Assembly: GCF_002563715.1 (NCBI RefSeq)
Contig: NZ_PDJJ01000001.1
Coordinates: forward strand, 1 to 64,000
Direction of reading: 5' to 3'
Source: Isoptericola jiangsuensis
Lineage (GTDB): Bacteria > Actinomycetota > Actinomycetes > Actinomycetales > Cellulomonadaceae
DNA length: 64,000 bases
Both the position numbers and the translations under genes were made by a program. The notes below the pieces were generated by a model. It was not told where the DNA came from. It did no database searches and saw only the letters and a list, made by a program, of their open reading frames with translations. Within the stretch, counting starts at the first letter, position 1, and each line of letters opens with the position of its first letter. This document shows positions 44,553 through 52,751 of this stretch, piece by piece.

Positions 44553-46400
44553 GTGAGCAACGTCCAGCCCGGGACCGTCATGGTCGACCGTTACCGGCTG
44601 ACCCGCCCCGCCGCGACCGATCTCGCCGAGGCGGAAGCCTGGGAGGCGCAGGACCAGATCCTCGACCGCGGCGTCCGCGTCACTTTCGTGACCGGCCCGA
44701 ACGCCCCGGCCGCCATGGACGCCGCCCGCCGCGCAGCCCTCGTCGCCGACCCCCGGCTCTGCCGTGTGCTCGACGTCGGCAGCACCGACCTCGGCGACGG
44801 CGAGAAGTCCTACGTCATCACCGAGCCCTACGCCGGCGAGTCCCTCACCCAGATCGTGTCCCGCGGACTCGTCGACGCCCAGCAGGCACGCGCCCTCGTC
44901 GGCGAGGCCGCCACCGCGCTCGAGGCCGCCCGCCAGCGCGGCGTGCACCACCTCGCCCTGCGCCCCGAGGCCGTCCGGGTGGACGGGCACCGGGTCGTCG
45001 TCACCGGGCTCGGCATCGACGCCGGCCTGGCGGGCGTCGAGGCGTCCGACGTCGACGCCGGGGCGACCGACGCGCGCGGCCTCGTCGCGCTCGGCTACTA
45101 CGCGCTCACGGCCCGCTGGCCCGGCGAGCCGCTCGACAACCCCTGGATCGCGACGGACGCCGTCCGCCCGCTGCCCGCCCAGGGCGACGCCGACGGCGCC
45201 GTGCCCCTGTCGTCCCTCGTCCCGCACGTCGACCCCGAGCTCGACGCCCTCGCCCGCCGGACGTTCGGCGCCGGCGACGACGTCCCCGCAGGCCCCGGCG
45301 ACGTCATCGCGGCCCTCGAGCCCTGGGGACAGGTGTCCGTCATGGCCGCTCTGCCCCAGTTCGTCCAGCCGACGCCGGACCGACCCGTGCGCGCCTCCGT
45401 CCTCGGGACCGGCAGCACCGGCGAGAGCCGACCCGGCACCCCGCCGCCCGCCCCGCCCGTGCGCCGCCCGTCCACCACGGGCCGCATCGCCCGCGCCGGG
45501 GCCGTCGGAGCCGTCGCCGGCGCCGCCTACGGGCAGGCCGCACCCACCGCCGCCTACTCCCCCGCGGGCTACGGCACGCCGCCCACCGCGCCGCCCGCGC
45601 CCGCCCCGTACGGGCAGCAGCCCGCCCCGCAGCCGGCCTACGCCGCCCAGCCGGTCCAGGGCCAGCAGCACGCCCCCGTGCCCGCCCCGCCCGGCGGCTA
45701 CGGCGCCCCGCCCGCGCCCCCGTCCTCCGGCAGCCCCACCACCGGGTCGTTCGCGTCCACCGCCGCCCCCAAGCGGCGCGGCGTCAACCCGACCCCCATC
45801 GTGCTCGGCATCATCCTCGTCCTCGTCGTCATCGCGGCCGTCTGGGCCGTCGGGCAGGCCGTCCGCCCGTTCGACGCGCCGCCGCCCGTCGCCGAGACCT
45901 CCGAGAGCGCCGCCCCCACCGACGGCGCCACCGAGGGCAGCGAGGCCACCCCGACCGAGGAGGAGACCCCCGAGGTGCGGCCCATCATCGACACCGGTGC
46001 CGTCGTCGCGCTCGAGGGCGAGGCCGACAAGCCCGAGGCCGCCGAGCTCGCGTACGACTCCGACCCGTCGACGTTCTGGTACACGTACACCTACCGCAAC
46101 AACCCCGTCTTCGGCGGGTACAAGCAGGGCCTCGGCTACGAGATCCGGCTCCGCGAGAACGCCCCCGTCTCCCGCGTCGACCTGCTCACCAACAGCGACG
46201 GCGGCCACTGGGAGCTCCGGAACACCGACGCGGACGACCCGTCCGGCGGCGACCTCCTCGCCGAGGGCTCCTTCGAGTCCGAGACGGCCATCAAGCTCGA
46301 CGAGCCCGTCATCCTCGGCGACATGGTCCTGTGGATCACCGAGCTCCCCACGACCGACGGCGACTACCGCCTCGAGCTCAACGAGATCACCCTGTCCTGA
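44553..46400 (+). CDS. Pseudokinase membrane protein, probable MurJ regulator
   Basis: A 615-residue protein. Residues ~10-265 resemble a Ser/Thr kinase but have lost the catalytic residues: the HRDLKPxN loop is HHLALRPEAV and the DFG position is within TGLGIDAG. A ~150-residue Pro/Ala/Gln/Tyr-rich linker follows. One transmembrane helix (PIVLGIILVLVVIAAVWAVG, ~ residues 415-435) precedes an acidic Thr/Glu linker. The outer domain of ~140 residues is beta-rich and discoidin-like (YDSDPSTFWYTYTY, WELRN). GTG 44553 follows GGAGG. It matches the C-terminal half of mycobacterial MviN/MurJ, where the phosphorylated pseudokinase binds FhaA. Confidence 0.88.
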   Translation: MSNVQPGTVMVDRYRLTRPAATDLAEAEAWEAQDQILDRGVRVTFVTGPNAPAAMDAARRAALVADPRLCRVLDVGSTDLGDGEKSYVITEPYAGESLTQIVSRGLVDAQQARALVGEAATALEAARQRGVHHLALRPEAVRVDGHRVVVTGLGIDAGLAGVEASDVDAGATDARGLVALGYYALTARWPGEPLDNPWIATDAVRPLPAQGDADGAVPLSSLVPHVDPELDALARRTFGAGDDVPAGPGDVIAALEPWGQVSVMAALPQFVQPTPDRPVRASVLGTGSTGESRPGTPPPAPPVRRPSTTGRIARAGAVGAVAGAAYGQAAPTAAYSPAGYGTPPTAPPAPAPYGQQPAPQPAYAAQPVQGQQHAPVPAPPGGYGAPPAPPSSGSPTTGSFASTAAPKRRGVNPTPIVLGIILVLVVIAAVWAVGQAVRPFDAPPPVAETSESAAPTDGATEGSEATPTEEETPEVRPIIDTGAVVALEGEADKPEAAELAYDSDPSTFWYTYTYRNNPVFGGYKQGLGYEIRLRENAPVSRVDLLTNSDGGHWELRNTDADDPSGGDLLAEGSFESETAIKLDEPVILGDMVLWITELPTTDGDYRLELNEITLS

Positions 46401-46404
46401 CCCC

Positions 46405-46430
46405 GGAACACACGGCGACGCCGGTGTGTT
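46405..46430 (+). promoter_or_regulatory. SigR/SigH-type promoter of trxBA
   Basis: GGAAC at 46405-46409 and GTT at 46428-46430 are separated by exactly 18 bases, matching the oxidative-stress sigma factor consensus GGAAT-N18-GTT known for trxBA in Streptomyces and mycobacteria. The trxB start lies 66 bases downstream. The same bases form a 7-bp inverted repeat, AACACAC...GTGTGTT, that could end the upstream transcript. Confidence 0.7.
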
Positions 46431-46495
46431 GACAACCCTGGCGAGCCCGGGACCCCGTCCCGGCGCCGGACCATGACCGACCACCTGGAGCGAAC

Positions 46496-47503
46496 GTGAC
46501 CGACCAGTCGACCTCGACCCCGACGCACGACATCGTCATCGTGGGATCCGGCCCCGCCGGATACACCGCGGCGATCTACGCGGCACGAGCCGGCCTGGCG
46601 CCCGTCGTCATCGCGGGCTCCGTCACCGCCGGCGGTGCGCTCATGAACACCACCGAGGTCGAGAACTTCCCCGGCTTCCCCGGCGGCGTCCAGGGCCCCG
46701 AGCTCATGGAGCAGCTGCGGGAGCAGGCCGAGAAGTTCGACGCCAAGGTCCTGTGGGACGACGCCGAGACCCTCGAGCTGGACGGTGACGTCAAGACGAT
46801 CGTCACCGGCAGCGGCGAGACCTTCCGCGCCCGCGCCGTCATCCTCGCCACCGGCTCCGCCTACCGCGAGCTCGGCCTCGACGACGAGAAGCGCCTCTCC
46901 GGCCGCGGCGTCTCGTGGTGCGCCACCTGCGACGGGTTCTTCTTCCGCGACCAGCACATCGTCGTCGTGGGCGGCGGCGACTCCGCGATGGAGGAAGCCA
47001 CCTTCCTCACGCGGTTCGCGTCCAAGGTGACCGTCGTGCACCGCCGCGACTCCCTGCGCGCCTCCAAGATCATGGCCGACCGCGCCACCGCGAACGAGAA
47101 GATCGAGTTCGCCTGGAACAGCGCCGTCGTCGGCATCGAGGGCGAGGACAAGGTCACCGGCCTGCGCCTCCAGAACACCGTCACCGGCGAGGAGACGCAC
47201 CTCGACGCCACCGGCCTGTTCGTCGCCATCGGCCACGACCCGCGCAGCGAGCTCCTCCGAGGCCAGATCGACCTCGACGACGAGGGCTACGTCCTCGTCG
47301 AAGGCCGGTCCACGCGCACCAACCTGCGCGGCGTCTTCGCCTGCGGCGACCTCGTCGACCACACCTACCGTCAGGCCATCACCGCCGCCGGCTCCGGCTG
47401 CGCCGCCGCCCTCGACGCCCAGTCCTTCCTCTCCGAGATCGCCGGCCAGGACGAGGCCGCGCCCGAGGAGCTCCCGGCCGCCCTCGACGCCGTCGCCGGC
47501 TGA
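46496..47503 (+). CDS. trxB: Thioredoxin reductase
   Basis: A 335-residue FAD/NADPH enzyme that reduces thioredoxin. FAD motif [18 protein letters not shown], redox-active CATC within [16 protein letters not shown] motif [16 protein letters not shown], and the end block [23 protein letters not shown] are all standard. The C-terminus has an acidic tail. GTG 46496 follows a GGAG ribosome site. It is followed by trxA after 33 bases, and a SigR-type promoter lies upstream, so disulfide stress probably induces the pair. Confidence 0.97.
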   Translation: MTDQSTSTPTHDIVIVGSGPAGYTAAIYAARAGLAPVVIAGSVTAGGALMNTTEVENFPGFPGGVQGPELMEQLREQAEKFDAKVLWDDAETLELDGDVKTIVTGSGETFRARAVILATGSAYRELGLDDEKRLSGRGVSWCATCDGFFFRDQHIVVVGGGDSAMEEATFLTRFASKVTVVHRRDSLRASKIMADRATANEKIEFAWNSAVVGIEGEDKVTGLRLQNTVTGEETHLDATGLFVAIGHDPRSELLRGQIDLDDEGYVLVEGRSTRTNLRGVFACGDLVDHTYRQAITAAGSGCAAALDAQSFLSEIAGQDEAAPEELPAALDAVAG

Positions 47504-47536
47504 CCGACCTCCCACCCACCACCGAAGGAGCCCCAC

Positions 47537-47863
47537 ATGGCCACCGTCGCCGTCACCGACGACACCTTCAAGACCGAGGTCCTCGAGTCGGACGTCCCCG
47601 TCCTGGTGGACTTCTGGGCCACCTGGTGCGGCCCGTGCCGCATGGTCGCCCCCATCCTCGAGGAGCTCTCCGAGGAGTACGAGGGCAAGGTCAAGATCGT
47701 CAAGCTCGACACCGACGCCAACCAGGCCACCACCATGGCCTACGGCATCACCTCGATCCCCACGCTCAACGTCTACTCCGGCGGCGAGATCGTGAAGTCG
47801 ATCATCGGCGCGCGCCCCAAGCGCGCGCTCGCCGAGGAGATCGACCAGGTCCTCGCGTCCTGA
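47537..47863 (+). CDS. trxA: Thioredoxin
   Basis: A 108-residue thioredoxin with the active site WCGPC in [18 protein letters not shown], the cis-Pro segment [15 protein letters not shown], and the usual length. It is an electron donor for reductases and protein-disulfide repair. RBS GAAGGAG. A hairpin follows at 47879, then a stretch without credible genes before parB. Confidence 0.98.
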   Translation: MATVAVTDDTFKTEVLESDVPVLVDFWATWCGPCRMVAPILEELSEEYEGKVKIVKLDTDANQATTMAYGITSIPTLNVYSGGEIVKSIIGARPKRALAEEIDQVLAS

Positions 47864-47878
47864 CCGACCCGCCCCCAC

Positions 47879-47910
47879 GAAGGCCGCTCTCCCTCGGGAG
47901 GGCGGCCTTC
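47879..47910 (+). terminator. Hairpin terminator after trxA
   Basis: 15-bp arms 47879-47893 and 47896-47910 (one wobble) with a 2-base loop, 15 bases after the trxA stop. Confidence 0.85.
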
Positions 47911-48146
47911 GGCGTTCCTGGTGACGTCCTCGCGCGGGAGTGTGCGTCGTCGCTCCGGGGTGTTGCCGCGCCCGGCTGGTGTTCCCCTCCTGCCGACACC
48001 GGGCCTTCGTGGACACGGGGTGCCCAGGGCTCGCGGTTGATGCGATCCGGGCTCACGCCGCACCGCGCAGCCAATTGCGGTGCCGCCTCCGCGTTCCGCG
48101 TCCCGGCGGCCCACGCCTCACGCCTCGCGCCTCGTGGCCCTTGCCT

Positions 48147-48230
48147 CACGCCTCGCGGCCCACGCCTCGCGGCCCACGCCTCGCGGCCCACGCCTCGCGG
48201 CCCACGGCCCACGGCCCACGGCCCACGGCC
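48147..48230. repeat. Minisatellite of 14-bp and 7-bp units
   Basis: Four exact copies of CACGCCTCGCGGCC begin at 48147, 48161, 48175 and 48189. Four exact copies of the 7-mer CACGGCC follow at 48203-48230, so the whole array is 12 heptads. Similar degenerate units flank it from about 48108. Confidence 0.95.
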
Positions 48231-48440
48231 CACGTCTCCACGCCTCACGTGAGGCAGGAGCGCGTGCGCGAGCCGAGCAGTGACGTAGCTGGGGTGTGGC
48301 GCGGCGCTGCCGGAGGCGGCGCTGCCGGGGGCGGCAGCGGCGAGTTGGCCGACGGCGGCGCGCCCGAGGGCGCGCAGGTCGACGCCGAGCGTGGTCAGGG
48401 ACGCGTCGACGAGTGACGCGATGTCGGAGCGTCCGGTGCC

Positions 48441-48456
48441 TGTTTCACGTGAAACA
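48441..48456. promoter_or_regulatory. parS site 1
   Basis: TGTTTCACGTGAAACA, a perfect match to the 16-bp parS palindrome bound by ParB. Confidence 0.97.
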
Positions 48457-48840
48457 TGGCGGTGTGCACTGGAGCCGTCATGTCCGACAAGCCGGAACAG
48501 GTGGGCGCCCAAGCTGTTGCCAGACCGTCCCGGCTTCCCGCAGGTGCCCGTGAACCACGGGAGCCTTGCCGTCGCGGGGCGGGCGTCGCCGCTCACCTCG
48601 GCCGGGGTGTCGGTGCGGGGCATCGGCCGCCCATGGCGTCGGGCTGTCGGTGCGGGCCATCGTGATGGCGTTCCCTTGCCCGGTCTGGTTCACCGCCCCG
48701 GCCCCCCGTATCCTGCGCCGGGCCGTTCCAGAGCCCCGCACCTCGCTCCATGCTGGCCCCTACCCCCACGCTGCACCGCACGTCAGCCCGAGGCATCGCC
48801 CCGCACGCGCCTGCGTACGTCTCAGGGCTGCGAGACATCA

Positions 48841-48979
48841 CAGGTCGCCGCGCTGCCCACGGTTCGTCGTGACGAGGCACCGACTGCAGGCGCTGATCTG
48901 CGAGTCCGGGCAGGTCGCCGCGCTGCCCACGGTCACCGTCACGAGGCACCGACTCCAGGCACTGGTCGGCATGTCCGGG
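48841..48979. repeat. ~70-bp tandem duplication with a third partial copy
   Basis: CAGGTCGCCGCGCTGCCCAC begins both at 48841 and at 48911. Both copies run through a GACGAGGCACCGACT-like segment with scattered differences. A third, degenerate copy starts with CAGGTCACGGCACG at 48980. No gene seen. Confidence 0.85.
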
Positions 48980-49187
48980 CAGGTCACGGCACGTGATGGC
49001 CCTCATGACCGTCCGGATCTCACCGGTGGCGTGCGGCCCTGTCGTCCGCGCCCAACCCTGCGGTCGTCGCATCGACGCTCGGCCTCCGCACCGAGCGCGC
49101 GCAGACTGCGCCCCGGGCACGCATCGAGCACCGCGCCTCTCGCTCCCGCCGTCCACGCGCTGGTGAGCCCTCGACCGCCACCACGCA

Positions 49188-49225
49188 CGAGGCCCCGCTG
49201 TTTCACGTGAAACAGCGGGGCCTCG
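49188..49225. terminator. parS site 2 embedded in a perfect 38-bp palindrome (parB terminator)
   Basis: The perfect parS TGTTTCACGTGAAACA (49199-49214) is extended on both sides by CGAGGCCCCGC and its complement, making an exact 38-bp palindrome. It ends 15 bases before the parB stop on the convergent side, so in RNA it forms a strong hairpin and should terminate parB. One element thus serves as ParB nucleation site and terminator. Confidence 0.9.
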
Positions 49226-49239
49226 ACCGTCAGGAGCCG

Positions 49240-50574
49240 TCAGGGCTTGAGCAGGCCGGGATCCTCCGGGGCCATCACCGCCAGGATCCGGTTGAGGTCC
49301 TCGACCGAGGCGAACTCCACGGTCATGCGGCCCTTGGTCTTCCCGAGGTCCACCTTGACGCGCGTCTCGAAGCGGTCGGACAGGCGGGTGGCCAGCTCCG
49401 TCATCGCCTCGCTGCGCTGGCCGGCACGCGGAGACCGCCGCGCCGGCTTCTCCGCCCCTCCGTCGGCCATGAGGGTGACGATCTCCTCGGTCGCACGCAC
49501 CGACAGGCCCTCGGAAACGATGCGCTGGGCGAGGCGCTCGATCTCCGCGCCGTCCGACAGGCCGAGGAGCGCGCGAGCATGCCCCGCGGACAGCACGCCG
49601 GCCGCGACACGTCGCTGGACCAGCGGCGGCAGCTTCAGCAGACGCAAGGTGTTCGAGATCTGGGGACGGGAACGGGCGATGCGTACCGCCAGCTCTTCGT
49701 GGGTGCACCCGAAGTCGTCGAGCAGCTGGCGGTAGGCGGCCGCCTCCTCCAGGGGGTTCAGCGCGGCGCGGTGCAGGTTCTCGAGCAGCGCGTCCCGCAG
49801 CATCTGCGAGTCCTCGGTCTCCCGCACGATCGCCGGGATGACTTCGAGGCCTGCCGCCTGGGCGGCGCGCCAGCGCCGCTCGCCCATGATGAGCTCGTAG
49901 CTGCCGTCGCCGTCGAGGTCGGGACGCACGATGATCGGCTGGAGCACGCCGATCTGCGAGATGGAGTCGACCAGCTCGTCGAGGTCGCCCTCGTCGAACA
50001 CCGTGCGGGGCTGGCGCGCGTTGGGTCGGATCGCCAGCACCGGCAGCTCGGCGAACCGCGCACCAGGTACGGGAACGAGGTCGTCGTCAGCCACCGGGGC
50101 AGCGACCGCCGATGCGGAGCTGCTGACCGCCGGCATCTCTCCCGTGGCCGTGGCGGCGGCAAGATCGTCGGGCGCGTCGTGCTCGGCCACCAGGACGGTC
50201 GTGACGACTCCGAGCTCCTGGATGGCATCGGACTCCGAGGCCTCCGACTCCAGTCGCGAGGCCAGACCGGCCAGCTCCGACAGCGGGTCTATCCCGGCGT
50301 CCGCTCCCCCGCGTGCCTGACTGTTGATCGCCAGGCGACCGCCGGCGATCGCCGAGTCCCAGGTCGCCGTCCTCCGGTCCCCCCGACTGGCACTGGTCGC
50401 CGAGTCGGTCGAGGCGCCGTCCCGTGTCGTCGCGTCCTCGTCAGCCGCCGCGACCGACGTCGACGGCGACGGGCCGGACGACGGGAAGAACACGTCGACC
50501 GGCTTCTCCTGAGGCGGTCCCTGCGGGATGAGGGCGCCCAGCCCGCGACCCAGACCGCGCTTCTTCTGGCTCAT
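49240..50574 (-). CDS. parB: Chromosome-partitioning protein ParB
   Basis: A 444-residue CTP-switch clamp that loads at parS. It has an N-terminal ParA-stimulating stretch ([14 protein letters not shown]), then an unusually long ~145-residue Ala/Ser/Asp linker. The CTPase domain follows ([49 protein letters not shown]). Then come the HTH ([24 protein letters not shown]) and the C-terminal dimer domain with a Lys/Arg-rich basic patch. ATG 50574 follows GGGGGATC. It is transcribed after parA, with a 111-bp gap. The linker makes it longer than most ParB proteins. Confidence 0.97.
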   Translation of the reverse strand: MSQKKRGLGRGLGALIPQGPPQEKPVDVFFPSSGPSPSTSVAAADEDATTRDGASTDSATSASRGDRRTATWDSAIAGGRLAINSQARGGADAGIDPLSELAGLASRLESEASESDAIQELGVVTTVLVAEHDAPDDLAAATATGEMPAVSSSASAVAAPVADDDLVPVPGARFAELPVLAIRPNARQPRTVFDEGDLDELVDSISQIGVLQPIIVRPDLDGDGSYELIMGERRWRAAQAAGLEVIPAIVRETEDSQMLRDALLENLHRAALNPLEEAAAYRQLLDDFGCTHEELAVRIARSRPQISNTLRLLKLPPLVQRRVAAGVLSAGHARALLGLSDGAEIERLAQRIVSEGLSVRATEEIVTLMADGGAEKPARRSPRAGQRSEAMTELATRLSDRFETRVKVDLGKTKGRMTVEFASVEDLNRILAVMAPEDPGLLKP

Positions 50575-50685
50575 GATCCCCCGGCCTCCTGGTCGTCGAC
50601 GGGACGTCCGAACCCGCCGACCTCGCTCTTCCGACGCGGTGAGCACACCTCGCCGTTCGTCACCCTGTTCACGATGCTACGCGCG

Positions 50686-51744
50686 TCACTGCAGGTCAGC
50701 GCGTTGAACGGCATGCTCCGCCAGCTCCCGCGCGGCCTCGAGATAGGCCAGTGCACCGGTCGAGCCAGGATCGTACGTCATGACCGTCTGCCCGTGCGAG
50801 GGCGCCTCGGAGATGCGCACAGACCGTGGCACGGTGGTCCGGAGCGTCTGGTCGGGGAAGTGGGTCCGCACCTCCGTGGCCACCTGCTGGGCGAGGTTCG
50901 TCCGCCCGTCGTACATCGTCAGGAGGATCGTCGAGACGACCAGCTCCGGGTTCAGGTGAGCCTTGATGAGCTCGATCGTCTTGAGGAGCTGGCTGAGGCC
51001 CTCGAGCGCGTAGTACTCGCACTGGATGGGGATCAGGACCTCGCGGCCCGTGACGAACGCGTTCACCGTCAGCAGGCCGAGGCTCGGCGGGCAGTCGACG
51101 AACACGTAGTCAATGGGCTCCTCGCCCCGCTCGACGCGGTCCCGCAAGTAGATGTCGAGAGCCTTGCGCAGCCGCGTCTCGCGGGACACCAGGGACACCA
51201 GCTCGATCTCCGCACCGGAGAGGTCGATCGTCGCGGGCACGCCCCACAGGCCCTCGACGTCCGGGCAGGCCTGGACGGCCGTCGCGAGCGGGGCGTCGTC
51301 GACCAGTACCTCGTAGATCGACGGGGTGCCGGCACGGTGATCGATGCCGAGCGCGGTCGACGCGTTGCCCTGGGGGTCGTTGTCGATCACGAGCACCTTG
51401 AGCCCCGCGCGTGCGAGACCGGCAGCGACATTGACGGTCGTCGTCGTCTTGCCGACGCCACCCTTCTGGTTCGCCACCGTGATGATCCGGGTCTGCTGAG
51501 GACGAGGGAACCGTCGACCTGAGAGGTCGATGCGACGGCGTGCGTCCAGAGCGAGCTGTGCCGCCAGTGGGGTCTCCTCGTCCATGTCCGGGACGGAATC
51601 CATCAAGGCACTGCGTTGCGCGTCGGGGTCAGGCGCGGGGATCTCCTGCACGGGCCACCCGTCGCCCGTCGTTTCACGTGAAACGTCGGTGTCCGCCCAT
51701 CGGCCCTCGGACGGCACGTCCGGGTGCTCCGCTCTTATGCTCAC
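50686..51744 (-). CDS. parA: Chromosome-partitioning ATPase ParA (Soj)
   Basis: A 352-residue deviant-Walker ATPase: KGGVGKTTTTVN (signature Lys near residues 95-100), VLVIDNDPQGNASTALG, and VFVDCPPSLGLLTVNAF. It binds DNA with ATP and moves ParB-parS complexes. About 80 extra residues precede the core and vary between relatives; a parS-like site lies within this part. The start is GTG at 51744. It heads parA-parB. Confidence 0.96.
   Translation of the reverse strand: MSIRAEHPDVPSEGRWADTDVSRETTGDGWPVQEIPAPDPDAQRSALMDSVPDMDEETPLAAQLALDARRRIDLSGRRFPRPQQTRIITVANQKGGVGKTTTTVNVAAGLARAGLKVLVIDNDPQGNASTALGIDHRAGTPSIYEVLVDDAPLATAVQACPDVEGLWGVPATIDLSGAEIELVSLVSRETRLRKALDIYLRDRVERGEEPIDYVFVDCPPSLGLLTVNAFVTGREVLIPIQCEYYALEGLSQLLKTIELIKAHLNPELVVSTILLTMYDGRTNLAQQVATEVRTHFPDQTLRTTVPRSVRISEAPSHGQTVMTYDPGSTGALAYLEAARELAEHAVQRADLQ
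51670..51685. promoter_or_regulatory. parS-like site 3, inside the parA coding region
   Basis: CGTTTCACGTGAAACG: the 14-bp core is perfect, and the outer T/A pair is replaced by C/G. It lies within the 5' part of parA, encoding part of the variable N-terminal extension. Confidence 0.9.
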
Positions 51745-51951
51745 CGGTGTCCTCCACGTCGCGACTCCATGCCGCGATCACTCTACGGGCTCGTAGGCCG
51801 GAGCGGACGTCCGACAGCCCGGATGCGCTCGACTCCACGAGGATTCCTTTGACCACGGCGTTCGCCTGGCGCTGCGGTGGTCCCTGAGGCCCAGAAGCTC
51901 CGATCCTGCACGGGCGGCCCTCGATCAGACTGCCGGGGGAACGGACGGCTT

Positions 51952-51967
51952 CGTTTCACGTGAAACG
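51952..51967. promoter_or_regulatory. parS-like site 4
   Basis: CGTTTCACGTGAAACG, the same form as site 3, about 210 bases upstream of the parA start. Confidence 0.9.
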
Positions 51968-52286
51968 GCAGACCGGCCACGGAGTACTCGAACGCCGCCA
52001 GCCCATGCTCCTCGCCTGTCGGCCCCACCCTTGGCGTCCGGGGACCTGGAGCGTTCCCCGCGTGTCAGTGCGGGCCAGCATCACTCCACGCGTCAGGTGT
52101 CGGCGATCGAGGCGGGCGGTCACGCGGCGCTGACCAGGGAGAACGCCGGTTCGGCACCGGTTCCTCCTCGCTGACCCCTCGACAGGAACGGGGCAGCGCG
52201 GCATCCGACCCCATCGGCCCACATCGCAGCCCAGGCACCGCCCCCGCGGCTCCCTCGCCAGAGCCGATCGACGCTGGGTGCGCCCT

Positions 52287-52302
52287 GTTTCACGTGGAAC
52301 AC
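52287..52302. promoter_or_regulatory. parS-like site 5 (one mismatch)
   Basis: TGTTTCACGTGGAACA, one change from the consensus in the right half. Weaker ParB binding expected. Confidence 0.8.
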
Positions 52303-52507
52303 CCATCGACCCGCGAGACAGTGCACCGATCTGCCCCGTCGCGCTCGGAGCGGATGCGTCGCACCACTGCCACAGCGAGCCGAGGCCGGCTCACCCGGCG
52401 TCGCCACCCTGTTCCGTCGATCCCCAGGGCAGCCAGATGGACTGGCTGCCCTGCGCTCGATGTCAGGCGGCGCCACAGCAGGCTCGCAGAGCCTCGAGTC
52501 GACGCGC

Positions 52508-52523
52508 TGTTTCACGTGAAACA
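52508..52523. promoter_or_regulatory. parS site 6
   Basis: TGTTTCACGTGAAACA, perfect. Confidence 0.97.
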
Positions 52524-52579
52524 TCACCGGCGCCGACGCCCCTACGACTCCCCCGGGTGCCACCGCACGCCACCAGCGC

Positions 52580-52595
52580 TGTTTCACGTGAAACG
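52580..52595. promoter_or_regulatory. parS-like site 7
   Basis: TGTTTCACGTGAAACG, one outer-base change. It is only 72 bp from site 6. Confidence 0.92.
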
Positions 52596-52751
52596 GCGCG
52601 GCGCCTCCGCGATCCCCTCGACGAGAGACCCCGGGTGGGACGCCTCGCCCGAGGTCCCCGGGGGACTCCGCGTCAGGGCCCCGCCGCGGCCGGGTGCGCG
52701 ACCTGGAGAGGGCCAGGGATCGACGCTCCGCGACGCGGATGCCGCGTCTGA

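Larger units (their letters stand above)
47911..49187. other. Gene-poor region between trxA and parB
   Basis: About 1.3 kb with no open frame that looks like a protein: those present are repeat-derived (Pro/Arg/His/Ala low complexity), lack ribosome sites or contain parS. The region holds a heptad minisatellite (48147-48230), one perfect parS (48441), and a ~70-bp tandem duplication (48841-48979). In M. tuberculosis the same interval carries cwlM and Rv3916c. Here those are missing or lost. Confidence 0.7.
51745..52751. other. parA-rsmG intergenic region rich in parS
   Basis: About 1 kb without a credible gene; open frames on both strands lack family features and ribosome sites. It contains parS-type sites at 51952, 52287, 52508 and 52580, and presumably the parA promoter near its left end. 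No tRNA or RNA gene recognised. Confidence 0.75.

Noticed and set aside
48242..48255. Additional parS site (GCCTCACGTGAGGC)
   Set aside because: It shares the TCACGTGA centre with parS, but the flanking bases differ from TGTTTC/GAAACA on both sides, so ParB binding is unlikely.
47940..49708. Open frames in the trxA-parB gap as genes
   Set aside because: They run through minisatellites, parS sites and into parB; amino-acid content is repeat-driven and no ribosome site or family motif is visible.
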